Assembly (NCBI GenBank): GCA_037954665.1
Contig: JBBMOL010000247.1
Span: 682,001-746,000 of the forward strand
Direction: 5' to 3'
Source: Laguncularia racemosa
Taxonomy: Eukaryota; Streptophyta; Magnoliopsida; Myrtales; Combretaceae
DNA: 64,000 nt
Below, one piece after another: positions 1-11,289 of the stretch (position 1 is the stretch's first letter; every line of letters begins with the position of its first letter). The notes beneath the pieces are model-generated. The model had not been told where the DNA came from, made no database searches, and saw nothing but the letters and a program-made list of their open reading frames with translations. The position numbers were made by a program, and so were the translations under genes.

Positions 1-232
1 GATGAAATGGAGAGGCTAGTTACAGAAGAGACTCTAATATACTTGCTTCAGCTGAGATGTGCACTAGGGGTGCAGGAACCACAATCTCTACCTTTAGCAG
101 TTTCTCAGGTATTAAATGAGTATACTGACATTTTTCTTGATGATTTGCCAGTAGGGTTACCACCATTGAGAGGGATAGAGCATGCTATCGATCTTATGCC
201 CGGTTCAGTATTATCGAACCGACCTGCATATC
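1..232 (+). pseudogene. Element H: protease-RT linker and RT start
   Basis: An open frame from position 7 gives about 75 residues of the region just before and at the start of a gypsy RT. GLPPLRGIEHAIDLMPG (from about position 150) and NRPAY are the usual motifs. The frame breaks at 232, where the LTR of element A begins. It is clearly different from the equivalent segment in A (7700-7850), so it belongs to another element. The last five bases, ATATC (228-232), are repeated at 11146-11150 after A's 3' LTR. Its C-terminal continuation is at 11151. Confidence 0.85.
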
Positions 233-1071
233 TGATGAGATCCATGATGAGAGTCGAGTCAGAAGAAGGAATGTGGATCCTCTTGAAGTGCCGCCTGGAC
301 TGATCACAAGAAGTCGAGCGAAACAACTCCAGGAAGCACTTAACGGGTTGATAAAGGATGTCCATGAAGCCAGAAAGGATTGGAGAAATTATGAAGTTGG
401 AATGGATTGGAACAACCATGGGAAGACCCTTGCTCTTGTACAAGTTATACCGGATACGGGGTGAAAAGGGCGTGTATTTACAAGGCACTGCTGTGTAGGA
501 ATCTCAAAGTTACACAGAATCATACACGGTCATAGACACGGCTAAAGGCACGGCCGTGTATGGAATCAAGCAAATCCACAGAAAGATACACGACCAGAAG
601 TACACGATCGTATATATTGCCAGAATTTGCACAGAAAAGTACACGGTCATGTACACGGCCGTGTATCTCCCCGACGCCGGCCTTTTATGTTGTTTTGTTA
701 TTTTACGCACTTATTGAAGTGACGTCGTTTTGGACTTGTATTTTTACGAATTGTAACCCTAGTATAAAGCTCCTAGGGTTTAGAATAGAGATAGAACATA
801 CATCTTAGAACATTAAACATATTTGAGAGGCTCCTCTCTTGGTTCTTCAAGAACTAATTAGAACTTATCGGATTGATTTCTGTGGCATTCATCCCGACTT
901 ATCAATCAGTCTTTCATCCCGATTGTGGTGTCTTCACATTATACCAAGGTTCTTGTCTCGCTTATAGATAATGGGTCGCGGTTTCCACTTTAGTTGTTTG
1001 GGCGTCTTAGGTAACAAATTTCCAAACGTGTTGGTATTGGGTTTCGTCACGGGTTGGCGTGGTTCGCATCA
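233..1071 (+). repeat. Element A 5' LTR
   Basis: Starts TGATGAG and ends GCATCA. The first 230 bp are homologous to the part of the 3' LTR that encodes the end of the polyprotein (PLEVPPG, TRSRAK and so on). Bases 473-670 hold several copies of the palindrome ACACGGCCGTGT and mutated forms. A TATA box (TATAAA, 763-768) lies between inverted AACCCTAG (755-762) and CTAGGGTT (773-780). It is the same length as the 3' LTR at 10307-11145. Confidence 0.93.
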
Positions 1072-1074
1072 GTT

Positions 1075-1086
1075 TGGTATTAGAGC
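1075..1086 (+). promoter_or_regulatory. Element A primer binding site (initiator tRNA-Met type)
   Basis: TGGTATTAGAGC starts 4 bases after the LTR end. It matches the standard plant TGGTATCAGAGC with one C-to-T change. This fixes the LTR end and the + orientation. Confidence 0.85.
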
Positions 1087-1533
1087 TTAGGTTTGTCAAA
1101 ACATCAAGTTCAGTTTGAGGAAGGTAACATCAAAACCCTAACTCCAATCGTTCATATCCATTGTTAACATTCAATTTCGTAATATTAATTGTCTTTTGAT
1201 AGTGTAGTATCTACTAGTCGATTGTTACAAAAAAAAAAAGGAAAAGAAAAGAGAAACGTGATCAAAAGCAACAAAAAAAAATTCGGATAGAAAAATAGAG
1301 GAAAATCTACAAACCCTAGACTTGTTTTGAATTCTACGGAAGGGAATTGGTGTAGTTCAGGTTAGTTCCAAGAGAATTGAGAAAAGGAGTTGGCGAGTTG
1401 ATATCATCGTTGTTTGTGAGAATACACGAGTGACTGTGTGATATCATCCTTTGAGCGAAACACGTAAAGGAGTGTATCGTGAGGTTTAATTTTATATATA
1501 TTTGTGTTAGTACTAATCTTTTCTACAGGGACA
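1087..1533 (+). other. Element A untranslated leader
   Basis: Between the primer site and the gag start. It contains A-rich runs (about 1229-1276) and no convincing reading frame. Confidence 0.7.
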
Positions 1534-2735
1534 ATGTTGAGACAACATTCTCCTAAAGGTGAGAGGGGAAGGTTTGATGCTAGGTTAGTAATTGAGGCGT
1601 TGAGGGGTGAGATGAAAAGGATATTCCAAGAGGGAATGGAACAAATTCATGAGACGATAGAGTAGAGACTAGAACAATCTACAAACGTCTTCCAAGGGCA
1701 TAAGAGGGAGAGTCGTTCTAGGAGAGTACAGAGGGGTGGAGATGAAATGTCGGATGATGACTTTGATGAGCCTTCTGTCGGGAGTTATAGAGGTTATAGT
1801 GGTCGGAATAGAGGAACTAAGGATTGGGAAGATAGAGGAGATAGGAATAGAGAGGATGATCAATTGAGTAGCATAAAGGTGAAGATTCCTCCTTTCCAAG
1901 GGAAGAATGATCCCGATGCGTACTTAGAGTGGGAGAAAAAGGTGGACATGGTGTTTGATTGTCATAACTATAGTGGGAGAAAGAAAGTGAAACTTGTTGC
2001 CATTGAGTTTTCGGATTATGCTATAGTGTAGTGGGATCAATTAATGTTGAATAGAAGAAGGAATAGTGAGCTACCTATTGAGTCTTGGGAAGAGATGAAA
2101 AGGGTGATGAAGAAGAGGTTTGTGCCTGCGTATTACTTTCGTGAATTGAACAACAAGTTGCAAACTCTGAGGCAGGGAAGCCGAAGTGTAGATGAGTATT
2201 TCAAGGAGATGGAAGTCACTATGATTAGGGCGAATGTAGAGGAGGATAGAGAGGCTACAATGGCTAGGTTTCTTGCTGGGTTGAATAGAGAAATCTAAAA
2301 TGTGGTTAAATTGTAGCATTATGTAGAATTGGAGGATATAGTTCACATGGCTATAAAGGTTGAGAACCATCACAAGAGGAAAGGTAGTAGTAATGCACGG
2401 TTTCCACAGGGTAATGGTTCATCCACTTGGAAGACCAACCAATGGAAGAAAGAAGAAAAGCCTTTACCCACCAAACCTAAAGGGGAGCTGAGGCAAGCGG
2501 ATTCTACTCCTGGTAACCAAGGTAACCCTGATTCTTCTACTTCTAGAAATTGTGACATTAGGTGTTTTAAATGCCAAGGTAGAGGCCATATTGCTAGTCA
2601 ATGTCCAAATAGGCGTGTGATGATTTTGCGTGATGATGGAGAGTATGAGACTGAGGGGGAAAGTGAAGAAGATTATATGCCTCCATTAGAGGATGCTAGT
2701 GATGATGAGGAGCCTGCAATGGGAAGGCTAGTGGC
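1534..2735 (+). pseudogene. Element A gag (broken)
   Basis: The likely start is the ATG at 1534 (MLRQHSPKGERGRF), because the frame is open from there until TAG at 1663. The same frame then continues through the capsid region (YLEWEKKVDMVFDCH; SWEEMKRVMKKRFVP; LRQGSRSVDEYFKEME) to a CCHC zinc knuckle, CFKCQGRGHIASQC (about 2563-2604), followed by an acidic linker. In-frame stops near 1663, 2029, 2296 and 2313 are the kind C-to-T or G-to-A changes would make. At 2735 the frame is cut by element B. It resumes at 6925 in the same frame after the duplicated GTGGC. Confidence 0.88.
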
Positions 2736-3777
2736 TGATGTGCCTAAACACACTTAAAAGCACATCCAAAAGACTTAAGAATAACTATCTCAAGTCAAGG
2801 CAAAATCGGATCCAAAAATGACACTTTTCAAATGAACCCTAATGATGAAAGGATGAAATTCAAACAACCAATGATATAATCAGAATACTTCAATGAAAAT
2901 ACCTTCTAATAACACTCTAATTTCATGTAATCCACGTAAATGAAGCCTCAATTTGACAAAGAAAAACCGTAACAAAACAATCCCTTTCCAATGGTGAAAA
3001 TCACGTTATCAAGGAAATCCTTAAAGATGAATTGGATCAATATGATAATTCCTTCAAATAATCACAAGAATTCGTGAATAACAACAAGGATATCTGACCA
3101 AGAAATATCTCAATTCAACCCTAGATATGATACACTAGAGAAGAAAAGAAATCACAACAAAATGAAATTGATATAACTCACAATTTCAAGATGTTGCACT
3201 CGCCACAATTTCAACTCTTGGTATTGAAATTGATAAGAGTTTGGAACCAAGGTATGAACCCTAATTCTCATGTGAAAAGAGGTGTATAATTTGCAAAATG
3301 ATAAGCCCCTCAAACCCTCTCTTAAGCAAGTATTTATATTTGCTACTCCTAGGGTTAAAAAGTGCTCAAAATTACAAGTTTGCCACTTTTAAGGTGGCTA
3401 GCCCTAAATGAAAATTACAAGGAAATAAAAGTGTCCCAAAACCAAAATACAACCAAAATAGTTCATAAAAGAGTAAATATATAAAAGAAATGGTCTTCAA
3501 GATGCCGGTCTTCTATAGGATCCATCGGCCTAGCTCATTGCCGATTCAGGTCGGTCCATGGATAACCCACAAGCTGAGTCTGAGGAAGTTTGTCCATTGC
3601 CCTATGGAATATGATAAGTGTGCCTGTTGGAAAACACAATACAAGAATAATAGAAAAGAGGTTAATATATAAATAATTCTGAGGTCGATCCGCTCAAAAT
3701 GGGCCCTCATCGCCAAGATTTGAAATCCTTTAGTTCTTGCCCTAATGATAGGTCTTTTCGGATTTTTATTCCTATCG
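2736..3777 (-). repeat. Element B 3' LTR
   Basis: On the + strand it runs TGATGTGCC to CCTATCG. The last base has changed from the A seen in the other copy (6919) and in C. The palindromic TATA region is at 3325-3344, with one mutation in an arm. Confidence 0.9.
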
Positions 3778-4418
3778 TCTCCTTGGGCCTAAAAAAGATT
3801 TGTGCTCAAATCTAGCAGGTCAAATGCAATAGAGACTTTGTTTTCTCCTAGCAATCCATCTGAAGAAGTATCTCTGCAGAATCCCAATATCTGAAATACT
3901 ACAGGTGGTGATTGTTTTCTCTCCTCCATTTCTAGGATGTATCTCATCTGCAACACAAATAATGCTCCATTATCCAATAAAGTCGCCCCTGTATCAACCT
4001 GTTCTAGTGAAACTGTTTCCTCCTTTTCTAACTTATCTGTATGTTGTTGATCCTCATGGTCTTCTAATGGTTGGCCCAACTGCTCATTACCCTCTAAAAC
4101 CTTTGAAGGTGAACATAACTGTCTCTGAACAGTCTGGCTCTCTGGTGGTCTGCTCATCTGACTACGATCATCAGGATCCTCTGAAGGTTGGCACATCGGT
4201 GTCTGACAAATTTTATGCTCTAAAGGTTGGCTCGTGTCACTAGAGCCCTCAAGAACCTTTGAAGGTTGGCATACCTACATCTGCACAGTTTGGTCCTCTG
4301 AAGGTTTGATCATGTGGCTATGATCCTCGCAAACCTATGATGGTTGTTTTATTTGTCTTTGCATCTCCTGGACCTCTGATGGTGACATAGGGTTCAATAC
4401 TATACGTTTACCATCCTT
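3778..4418 (-). pseudogene. Element B repetitive tail (PSE repeats) and polypurine tract
   Basis: Read on the - strand, protease is followed by the usual linker (LNPMSPSEVQEM). Then come roughly six degenerate units of about 20-25 residues built around CxPSE and QPLED (for example QLCSPSKVLEGNEQLGQPLE). After a short conserved end (ALFVLQMRYILEMEERK, then DLLDLSTNLF) comes the purine tract AGGCCCAAGGAGA next to the LTR. One stretch (4196-3789) is still open. RT to integrase would normally lie here. The unit looks like an expansion of the SPSEV linker itself; this is an inference from similarity. Confidence 0.65.
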
Positions 4419-4850
4419 TTAAAACTTATAAGTATTTCTATACCCATCATGTAATACCATCCTGTCATACAACCATGGTCTACCAAGTAATATATGGGAT
4501 GCACAAAGAGGAAGAATATCACATTCAAGCTCATCATAGTACTTGTCCCCTATACTGAAGGGTACCCTAGCCCTTTGGGTCACACGAAGACCATCCTGAT
4601 CATTCAACCAATGTAATGTATAGGGTTTGGGATGTGGGATAGTTTCAAGTTTCAACTTCAATACTAATGATGCAGCTACAACATTAGTACAACTACCACC
4701 ATCAGTAATAATTGCACACAAGTTTCCTTGTACCCTACAAGAAGTATGGAACAAGTTTTCTCTTTGTCCCTCATCAATGGTTTGAAAGAAAGTCAAGTCC
4801 CGATGCAATATGTTAGTAGACAAATACAATTCACTTGACATTATTGCTTA
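4419..4850 (-). pseudogene. Element B retropepsin-like protease, start codon fused upstream
   Basis: The - strand frame has an ATG near 4841, then YLSTNILHRDLTF, then ENLFHTSCRVQG and the protease core with IITDGGSCTNVV (catalytic D-G-G-S type), then HILLGRPWLYDR. The start context (ATGTCAAGTGAATTG) resembles the gag start ATGTCAAATGATAG of C, D and F. This suggests that all of gag was lost by deletion between short matching sequences, leaving the gag start codon joined to the pre-protease region. The frame is open for 140 residues, about a full protease domain, and ends at a TAA after NTYKF. Confidence 0.75.
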
Positions 4851-5877
4851 TTGATTTCAATAACTTCAGTTCACTTCACCACACCACGACAACACACCCT
4901 TACACGCCCCTACACACCCATGATGCTCACAATCAACCAATACAAGAAATGTTTATTGGTACTTCAAGTAAAGTTAAATAAATGAAGTGTACACAATTAT
5001 TTCTAAGTAGTTAAGAATTAAATTCAACTAGCAAGTGTTTAAGTAATGAGTTTCAATTACTTTCACACTTTAATGCTTTTTTTTGAATTTCAAACTTCAC
5101 CACTCAACTTTCCTTTCTTGCTAAAGTTTTACACCCACAATGAGTCTTAATGTGCAGCACCTTACACTATACAAAACTCCACAAATGTGCACCACCACAC
5201 ACACCTCAATCACGGTGCACTCACTTCACCACAACACCCACGGCAACAACAACAAATTGCACTCCACTTCTACGGCAATGATGACAACAAAACAAATATG
5301 CCACTTTCCACAAATGTAATATGAAAATCGACAATAGGCAGCAACTTCAATTTGAAATTCAAACAACTTCACTTATTGCAAGCCTTCCTCAATTGGTAAC
5401 AATGAATTCAAATTCAAATAGCAATCATTAACTCCCACAACTTAATTGCATATGTTTTGAATTCAAATAAATCCTTACTAATCAAACTCAATGTAATCTG
5501 CAAATTGTACTCCACCAATTCAGAATTACACAATGGAAATCAAAAACAACAAACTACATAACCTCCTTATGCCACAAGCTATTCACGGCAAGAATTGGTA
5601 AGTTTTGCAAGTTCAAAAAATTGCTAAAGTAAACTACACTTTGTACTTCTGCTCTTCCACGTAAATTAGTGACCACAAAATGTTGTAATAACCTTCCCAA
5701 ACCAACTCCAACAATCAGCAAATAAAATCCCAATCTAAGGTAATTTTGCAATCTCAAAACAACAACAACAACACAATTTGCGGTTTTTCACTTGTTCAAC
5801 CCTAATTGATGATCAATTCCACGAAATCAAATACAACAAATTCCCTTCTCTCAACAAGAGCTTTGATACCAAAAAGA
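4851..5877 (-). other. Element B leader with primer binding site
   Basis: A CA-rich stretch (GT-rich when read in element direction) with no convincing coding. Similar leaders occur in C, D and F. The primer site is TGGTATCAAAGC on the - strand at 5860-5871, six bases from the 5' LTR, with one change from the standard TGGTATCAGAGC. Confidence 0.7.
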
Positions 5878-6919
5878 TGATGTGCCTAAACACACTTAAA
5901 AGTATATCCAAAAGACTTAAGAATAACTATCTCAAGTCAAGGCAAAATCGGATCCAAAAATGGCACTTTTCAAATGAACCCTAATGATGAAAGGATGAAA
6001 TTCAAACAACCAATGATATAATCAAAATACTTCAATGAAAATACCGTCTAACAACACTCTAATTTCATGTGATCCACGCAAATGAAGCCTCAATTTGACA
6101 AAGAAAAACCATAACAAAACAATCCCTTTCCAATGGTGAAAATCACGTTATCAAGGAAATCCTTAAAGATGAATTGGATCAATATGATAATTCCTTTAAA
6201 TAATCACAAGAATTCGTGAATAACAACAAGGATATCTGACCAAGAAATATCTCAATTCAACCCTAGATATGACAAACTAGAGAAGAAAAGAAATCACAAC
6301 AAAATGAAATTGATATAACTCACAATTTCAAGATGTTGCACTCGCCACAATTTCAACTCTTGGTATTGAAATTGATAAGAGTTTGGAACCAAGGTATGAA
6401 CCCTAATTCTCACATCAAAAGAGGTGTATAATTTGCAAAATGATAAGCCCCTCAAACCCTCTCTTAAGCAAGTATTTATACTTGCTACTCCTAGGGTTAA
6501 AAAGTGCTCAAAATTACAAGTTTGCCACTTTTAAGGTGGCTAGCCCTAAATGAAAATTACAAGGAAATAAAAGTGTCCCAAAACCAAAATACAACCAAAA
6601 TAGTTCATAAAAGAGTAAATATATAAAAGAAATGGTCTTCAAGATGCCGGTCTTCTATAGGATCCATCGGCCCAACTCATCGCCGGTTCAGGTCGGTCCA
6701 TGGATAACCCACAAGCTGAGTCTGAGGGAGTTTATCCATTGCCCTATATAATATGATAAGTGTGCCTGTTGGAAAACACAATACAAGAATAATAGAAAAG
6801 AGGTTAACATATAAATAATTCCGGGGTCGATCCGCTTAAAATGGGCCCTCATCGCCAAGATTTGAAATCCTTTAGTTCTTGCCCTAATGATAGCTCTTGT
6901 CGGATTTTTATTCCTATCA
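5878..6919 (-). repeat. Element B 5' LTR
   Basis: On the + strand it runs TGATGTGCC to CCTATCA. The palindromic TATA box AGCAAGTATTTATACTTGCT is at 6467-6486. It is followed by the target duplication GTGGC and then A's reading frame. Confidence 0.92.
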
Positions 6920-6924
6920 GTGGC

Positions 6925-7480
6925 AGTAGTGAAGCAAGCTTTGAATGTGCAGGTGAAGGAAGAAGAAGAGGTGAAAAGAGAGAATATATTTCATACTAGA
7001 TGTTATCTAGGAGATCACATTTGTAGTTTGATCATTGATGGAGGGAGTTGCACCAATGTAGTGAGTAATTTTATTGTTGAGAGGCTGGGGCTCAAAACTG
7101 TTAGACACCCTAGTCCATATAAATTGCAATGGTTGAATGATAGTGGTGAGACTAAGGTGAGTAAGCAAGCCTTGATTGGTTTTCGCATTGGTAGGTATGA
7201 GGATGAGGTGTTATGTGATTTAGTGCCAATGCAAGCATGTTATGTGTTGTTGGGGAGGCCATGGCAATTTGATAGGAAGGTTGTTCATGATGGCTTTTCT
7301 AACAAGTATACGCTTGTTCACCAGGGGAAAAGCTTTAATCTTAAACCGTTAACACCTAAGCAGGTGTATGAGGACCAGTTGCAGCTACAACAGTCTTTTG
7401 CAAAACATAAGGTGAGTGAAAAGCAGAGGGAGAGTGAGAGAACAAAAGACAATGAGAAAGAAAAGGAATATAAAAGTTAA
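6925..7480 (+). pseudogene. Element A protease and linker (gag-pol continued)
   Basis: Resumes A's frame after the B insertion. VVKQALNVQVKEEEEVKRENIF leads into a retropepsin-like domain with the catalytic motif IIDGGSCTNVV (DGGS at 7037-7048) and YVLLGRPWQFDRKVVHD. A charged Lys/Glu-rich linker follows. The upstream reading-frame start at 6887 is an artefact in B's LTR. The frame ends at a TAA (7478-7480) and continues into RT after it. Aspartic protease that cleaves the gag-pol polyprotein in the intact family. Confidence 0.85.
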
Positions 7481-9060
7481 GATCAAAAGGCAAAAGAGAG
7501 AAAGGCTGGAAAGAGTGTGAGAGGCCAAGTTGAAGGAGGATCAACTTTGGTGGTGAGTGAAAAGGAGAGGGCAGCCTTGCAAAAGGAGAGTTGTGTGGCA
7601 AGAGCGAGTGTAGTAAGGAGAGCGTTAGTGATGAGGCAACCTATGTTGTTGCTAGTTTTTAAAGAAACATGTTTGACTACTAACGAACTATCTAACTATT
7701 TGCCTAGTGTGGTTATGTCTCTTGTGCAGGACTTTGAAGATGTCTTCCCTGTGGAGATTCCAAAGGGATTACCACCTATTCGTGGTATTGAGCACCAGAT
7801 TGACCTTATACCCGGAGCATCGATTCCAAACAAGCCAGCTTATAGGAGCAATCCGGAGGAGACAAAGGAACTCGAGAGGCAGGTCTATGAATTAATGGAG
7901 AAGGGGTACGTGAGAGAAAGCATGAGTCCATGTGCAATGCCTGTGATTTTGGTGCCTAAGAAGGATGGGACATGGAGAATGTGTGTTGACTGCCGTGCCA
8001 TCAACAACATCATGGTAAAGTATCATCATCCCATTCCTCACTTAGATGATATGTTAGACGAGTTACATGTGTCTAGTGTCTTTTCTAAAATTGATCTGAA
8101 AAGTGGATATCACCAAATTAGAATGAAAGAAGGTGATGAATGGAAAACTGCATTCAAAACAAAATATGGATTGTATGAGTGGTTAGTAATGCCTTTTGGT
8201 TTAACTAATGCACCTAGTACTTTTATGAGACTTATGAACCACGTTTTGAGGACTTTTATTGGAAAATTTGTGGTTGTCTATTTTGATGATATTCTTATTT
8301 ACAGCAAGAGTTTAGAAGATCATATGTCTCACTTGAGGGATGTTTTAGAAGTGCTTCGAAAGGAACAGTTATATGCTAACCTCAAGAAGTGCACTTTTTG
8401 TACAGACAAACTTGTGTTTCTTGGTTTTGTTGTTAGTACACAGGGAATACAGGTTGATGAAGAAAAGGTTTGTGCGATCCAAGAATGGCCTAGTCCAACC
8501 AATGTAAGTCATGTGCGGAGTTTCCATGGACTAGCGAGCTTTTACAGGAGATTTGTGAAGGATTTCAGTACCATTGCAGCACCACTTACTGAGGTAATTA
8601 AGAAGAAAGTGGAGTTCAGATGGGGAGAGCAATGAGAGAAGGTTTTTCAGACGCTTAAAAATAAGCTGACTCAGGCGCCATTACTTGCTTTACCTAACTT
8701 TGCTAAAACATTTGAAATTGAGTATGATGCCTCAGGATTAGGTATTGGAGCAATGCTTATGCAGGAGCGAAGACCGATTGCATTCTTTAGCGAGAAGTTA
8801 AGTGGGGCAACCTTGAACTACCCTACTTACGACAAGGAGTTATATGCATTAGTTCGAGCCCTGGAGACGTAGCAACACTACCTGTGGCCAAAAGAGTTCG
8901 TGATCCACACTGATCATGAATCTTTGAAGTACTTGAAGGGGCAACATAAACTGAACAAGAGGCATGCTCATTGGGTGGAGTTCATCGAAACATTTCCATA
9001 TGTCATCCACTACAAGCAAGATAAAGAGAATGTCATGGCTGATGCACTTTCTAGAAGGTA
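7481..9060 (+). pseudogene. Element A reverse transcriptase and RNase H (broken)
   Basis: An open stretch of 372 residues (7517-8635) contains the Ty3-type RT: GLPPIRGIEHQIDLIPG, VPKKDGTWRMCVDCRAIN, FSKIDLKSGYHQIRM, PFGLTNAPSTFMRLMN and the catalytic YFDD (aspartates at 8285-8290), then LGFVVS. A TGA at 8633 ends that stretch. The same frame continues with RNase H: IEYDASGLGIGAMLMQ, YPTYDKELYALVRALE, a TAG at 8870, then IHTDHESLKYL and MADALSRR. RT and RNase H would copy the element RNA into DNA. The catalytic residues are intact but the frame is not. Confidence 0.9.
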
Positions 9061-10540
9061 TACTCTTATCTCTACTCTTAGTTCTAAACTGCTTGGTTTT
9101 GAGCACATTAAGGAATTATATGCTGCTGATCGAGATTTTTGTGAGGAGTATGTGCATTGTGAGAAGAGTGGGCATGGTAAATTTTATAAACATGAAGGAT
9201 TCTTGTTTAGGGAGAGTAAACTGTGCATTCCAATTTGTTTTTTAAGAGAATTACTCGTGAGGGAGTCTCATGGAGGAGGTTTAATGGGACACTTTGGAGT
9301 AGTTAAAACCTTAGGGGTATTGCAGGAACACTTCTATTTGTGAGTGATGTGTCACGTGTAAGCAAGCGAAATCTAGAGTCCAACCTCAAGGGCTTTACAC
9401 CCCACTTCCCATTCCTCATGAGCCTTGGGTAGATATTTCTATGGATTTTGTATTAGGTTTACCCAAGTCTAGACATGGTCGAGATTCTACTTTTGTAGTT
9501 GTTGATAGATTCTCTAAAATGGCACATTTCATTCCTTGTCACAAAACGGATGATGCTTGTAATATTGCTAATTTATTCTTTAGGGAAGTTGTGCGATTGC
9601 ATGGTATGCCTAGAACAATTGTATCAGATAAGGATGCTAAGTTCTTGAGCTACTTTTGGAAGACCTTGTGGGCTAAGTTAGGAACTAAGTTATTGTTTTC
9701 TACTACTTATCATCCACAGACTGATGGTCAAACTGAGGTAGTAAATCGAACTTTATCTACCTTGTTGAGGGCTGTAATTAAAAAGAATATTAAAAGTTAG
9801 GAGGATTGTTTGCCACATGTTGAATTTTCTTATAACCGTACAGTGCATTCTGCTACTAAATTTACTCCTTTTGAGATTGTGTATGGTTTTAATCCACTAA
9901 CTCCTTTGGATTTATCACCTTTACCTTTTTCTGAGTATGTTAATTTAGATGGCAAGAAGAAGGCCGAATTTGTTAAATAGATCCATGAGAAGGCAAGGCT
10001 GAACATTGAGCGATGAACAAAGCGGTATGTGAAACAAGCCAACAAGGGTCGTTGATAAGCTGTCTTTGAACCTGGAGATTGGGTTTGGGTTCACATGCGC
10101 AAAGACCGGTTTCCCATGCAGCGTCAATCTAAACTACTTCCTAGAGGTGATGGACCATTTCAAGTTCTTGAACACATCAACGATAATGCATACAAGATAG
10201 ATTTGCCTGGTGAGTATCAAGTAAGTGCCACATTTAATGTTACTGATCTGAGTCCTTTTGATGTAGGTGATGATTTGAGGACAAATCCTTTTCAAGAGGA
10301 GGGGAATGATGAGATCCATGATGAGAGTCGAGTCGGAAGAAGGAATGTGGATCCTCTTGAAGTGCCGCCTGGACCGATCACAAGAAGTCGAGTGAAATGA
10401 CTCCAGGAAGCACTTAATGGGTTGATAAAGGACGTCCATGAAGCCAGAAAGGATTGGAGCAATTATGAAGTTGGAACGGATTGGAACAACCATGGGAAGA
10501 CCCTTGCTCTTGTACAAGTTATACCAGATACAGGGTGAAG
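9061..10540 (+). pseudogene. Element A integrase, frame running into the 3' LTR
   Basis: The N-terminal zinc-finger region is present (LLVRESHGGGLMGHFG) but a short deletion and frameshift near 9342 removes sequence before CxxCKQAKSRVQ. The catalytic core keeps the D, D and E positions: ISMDFVLGLPKS, IVSDKDAKFLSYFW and TDGQTEVVNRT. In-frame stops occur near 9798, 9978, 10014 and 10053. The C-terminal part (DRFPMQRQSKLLPRGDGPF; SATFNVTDLSPF) crosses the purine tract and continues into the LTR as DPLEVPPGPITRSR to a stop at about 10538. Such LTR-encoded ends are known for CRM chromoviruses. I see no classical chromodomain. Confidence 0.88.
10293..10306 (+). other. Element A polypurine tract
   Basis: CAAGAGGAGGGGAA lies immediately before the 3' LTR start TGATGAG. 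It would prime plus-strand DNA synthesis. It is also coding, within the integrase frame (QEEGN). Confidence 0.85.
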
Positions 10541-11145
10541 AGGGCGTGTATTTACAAGGCACGGCCGTGTAGGAATCTCAAAGTTACACAGAATCATACA
10601 CGGTCATATACACGGCCAAAGGCATAGCCGTGTATGGAGTCAAGCAAATCCATAGAAAGATACACGACCAAAAGTACACGGTCGTGTATATTGCCAGAAT
10701 TTGCACAGAAAAGTACACGGTCGTGTACACGGCCGTGTATCTCCTTGACGCCGGCCTTTTATGTTATTTTGTTATTTTATGCACTTATTGAAGTGACGTC
10801 GTTTTGGACTTGTATTTTTACGAATTGTAACCCTAGTATAAAGCTCCTAGGGTTTAGAATAGAGATAGAACTTACATCTTAGAACATTAAACATATTTGA
10901 GAGGCTCCTCTCTTGGTTCTTCAAGAACTAATTCGAACTTATCGGATTGATTTCCGTGGCGTTCATCCCGACTTATCAATCAGTCTTTCATCCCGATTGT
11001 GGCGTCTTCACATTATACCAAGGTTCTTGTCTCGCTTATAGACAACGGGTCGTGGTTTCCACTTCAGGTGTTTGGGCGTCTTAGGTAACGAATTTCTGAA
11101 CATAATGGTATTGGGTTTTGTCACAGGTTGGCGTGGTTCATATCA
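10307..11145 (+). repeat. Element A 3' LTR
   Basis: 839 bp, TGATGAG to ATATCA, followed by ATATC (11146-11150). The TATA hairpin is at 10829-10854. The first 230 bp encode the polyprotein end in the element's frame. Confidence 0.93.
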
Positions 11146-11150
11146 ATATC

Positions 11151-11289
11151 AAATCAATCCCGAGGAGGCTAGGGAATTAAAGCACCAAGTGGATGAGTTG
11201 GTTGAGCGGGGGTTTGGCAAAGAGAGTCTCAGCCCATGTGCTGTTCTCGCTCTTCATGTTCCTAAGAAGGATGGTACTTGGAGAATGTG
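11151..11289 (+). pseudogene. Element H RT, middle fragment between A and C
   Basis: Encodes QINPEEARELKHQVDELVE, then VPKKDGTWRMC, the expected continuation of the fragment at 1-232. It stops at ATGTG (11285-11289), which is duplicated at 15812-15816 after element C. Confidence 0.9.

Larger units (their letters stand above)
2736..6919 (-). mobile_element. Element B: non-autonomous gypsy element (protease only) inside A's gag
   Basis: LTRs of 1042 bp at 2736-3777 and 5878-6919 flank a 2.1-kb interior. The 5-bp target duplication is GTGGC (2731-2735 and 6920-6924). The primer site and protease are on the - strand, so 5878-6919 is the 5' LTR. The interior has a leader, a start codon fused directly to protease, and a repeat-coding tail; gag, RT, RNase H and integrase are missing. 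By eye the LTRs differ at about 31 sites (3%), fewer than those of A, as expected for an element inserted into A. LTR family is shared with C, E and H. Confidence 0.93.
233..11145 (+). mobile_element. Element A: full-length Ty3/gypsy (CRM-like) retrotransposon inside the RT of H
   Basis: Two direct LTRs of exactly 839 bp (233-1071 and 10307-11145) start TGATGAGATCC and end in CA. They are flanked by the duplication ATATC (228-232 and 11146-11150). A tRNA-Met-type primer site follows the 5' LTR and a purine tract precedes the 3' LTR. In between are gag, protease, RT, RNase H and integrase in the Ty3 order. Gag is interrupted by element B at 2736. By eye the LTRs differ at about 48 sites (near 6%), nearly all transitions. 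The polyprotein frame continues into the 3' LTR, as reported for CRM chromoviruses; the clade call is an inference. Multiple stops make it non-coding now. Confidence 0.93.

Noticed and set aside
233..472. First reading: end of a separate integrase joined to H at 233
   Set aside because: The same 230 bp start the 3' LTR at 10307 and the ATATC duplication sits at 228, so this is the start of A's LTR, which itself carries coding sequence.
105..488. Open frame on the - strand over A's LTR start
   Set aside because: Shadow of the polyprotein end on the + strand; it spans the junction between H and A.
560..808. Short open frame in A's 5' LTR (repeated at 10634)
   Set aside because: It lies in non-coding LTR sequence after the polyprotein stop and has no motif; present twice only because the LTR is.
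3490..3672. Open frame of 60 residues found in several B/C LTRs (also 12039, 15524)
   Set aside because: Antisense to the element inside the LTR, short and without motif; conserved only because the LTR is repeated.
10100..10300. Chromodomain at the end of A's integrase
   Set aside because: The residues expected for a classical chromodomain are not visible; only the GPF..VTDLSPF region and the CRM-like tail are seen.
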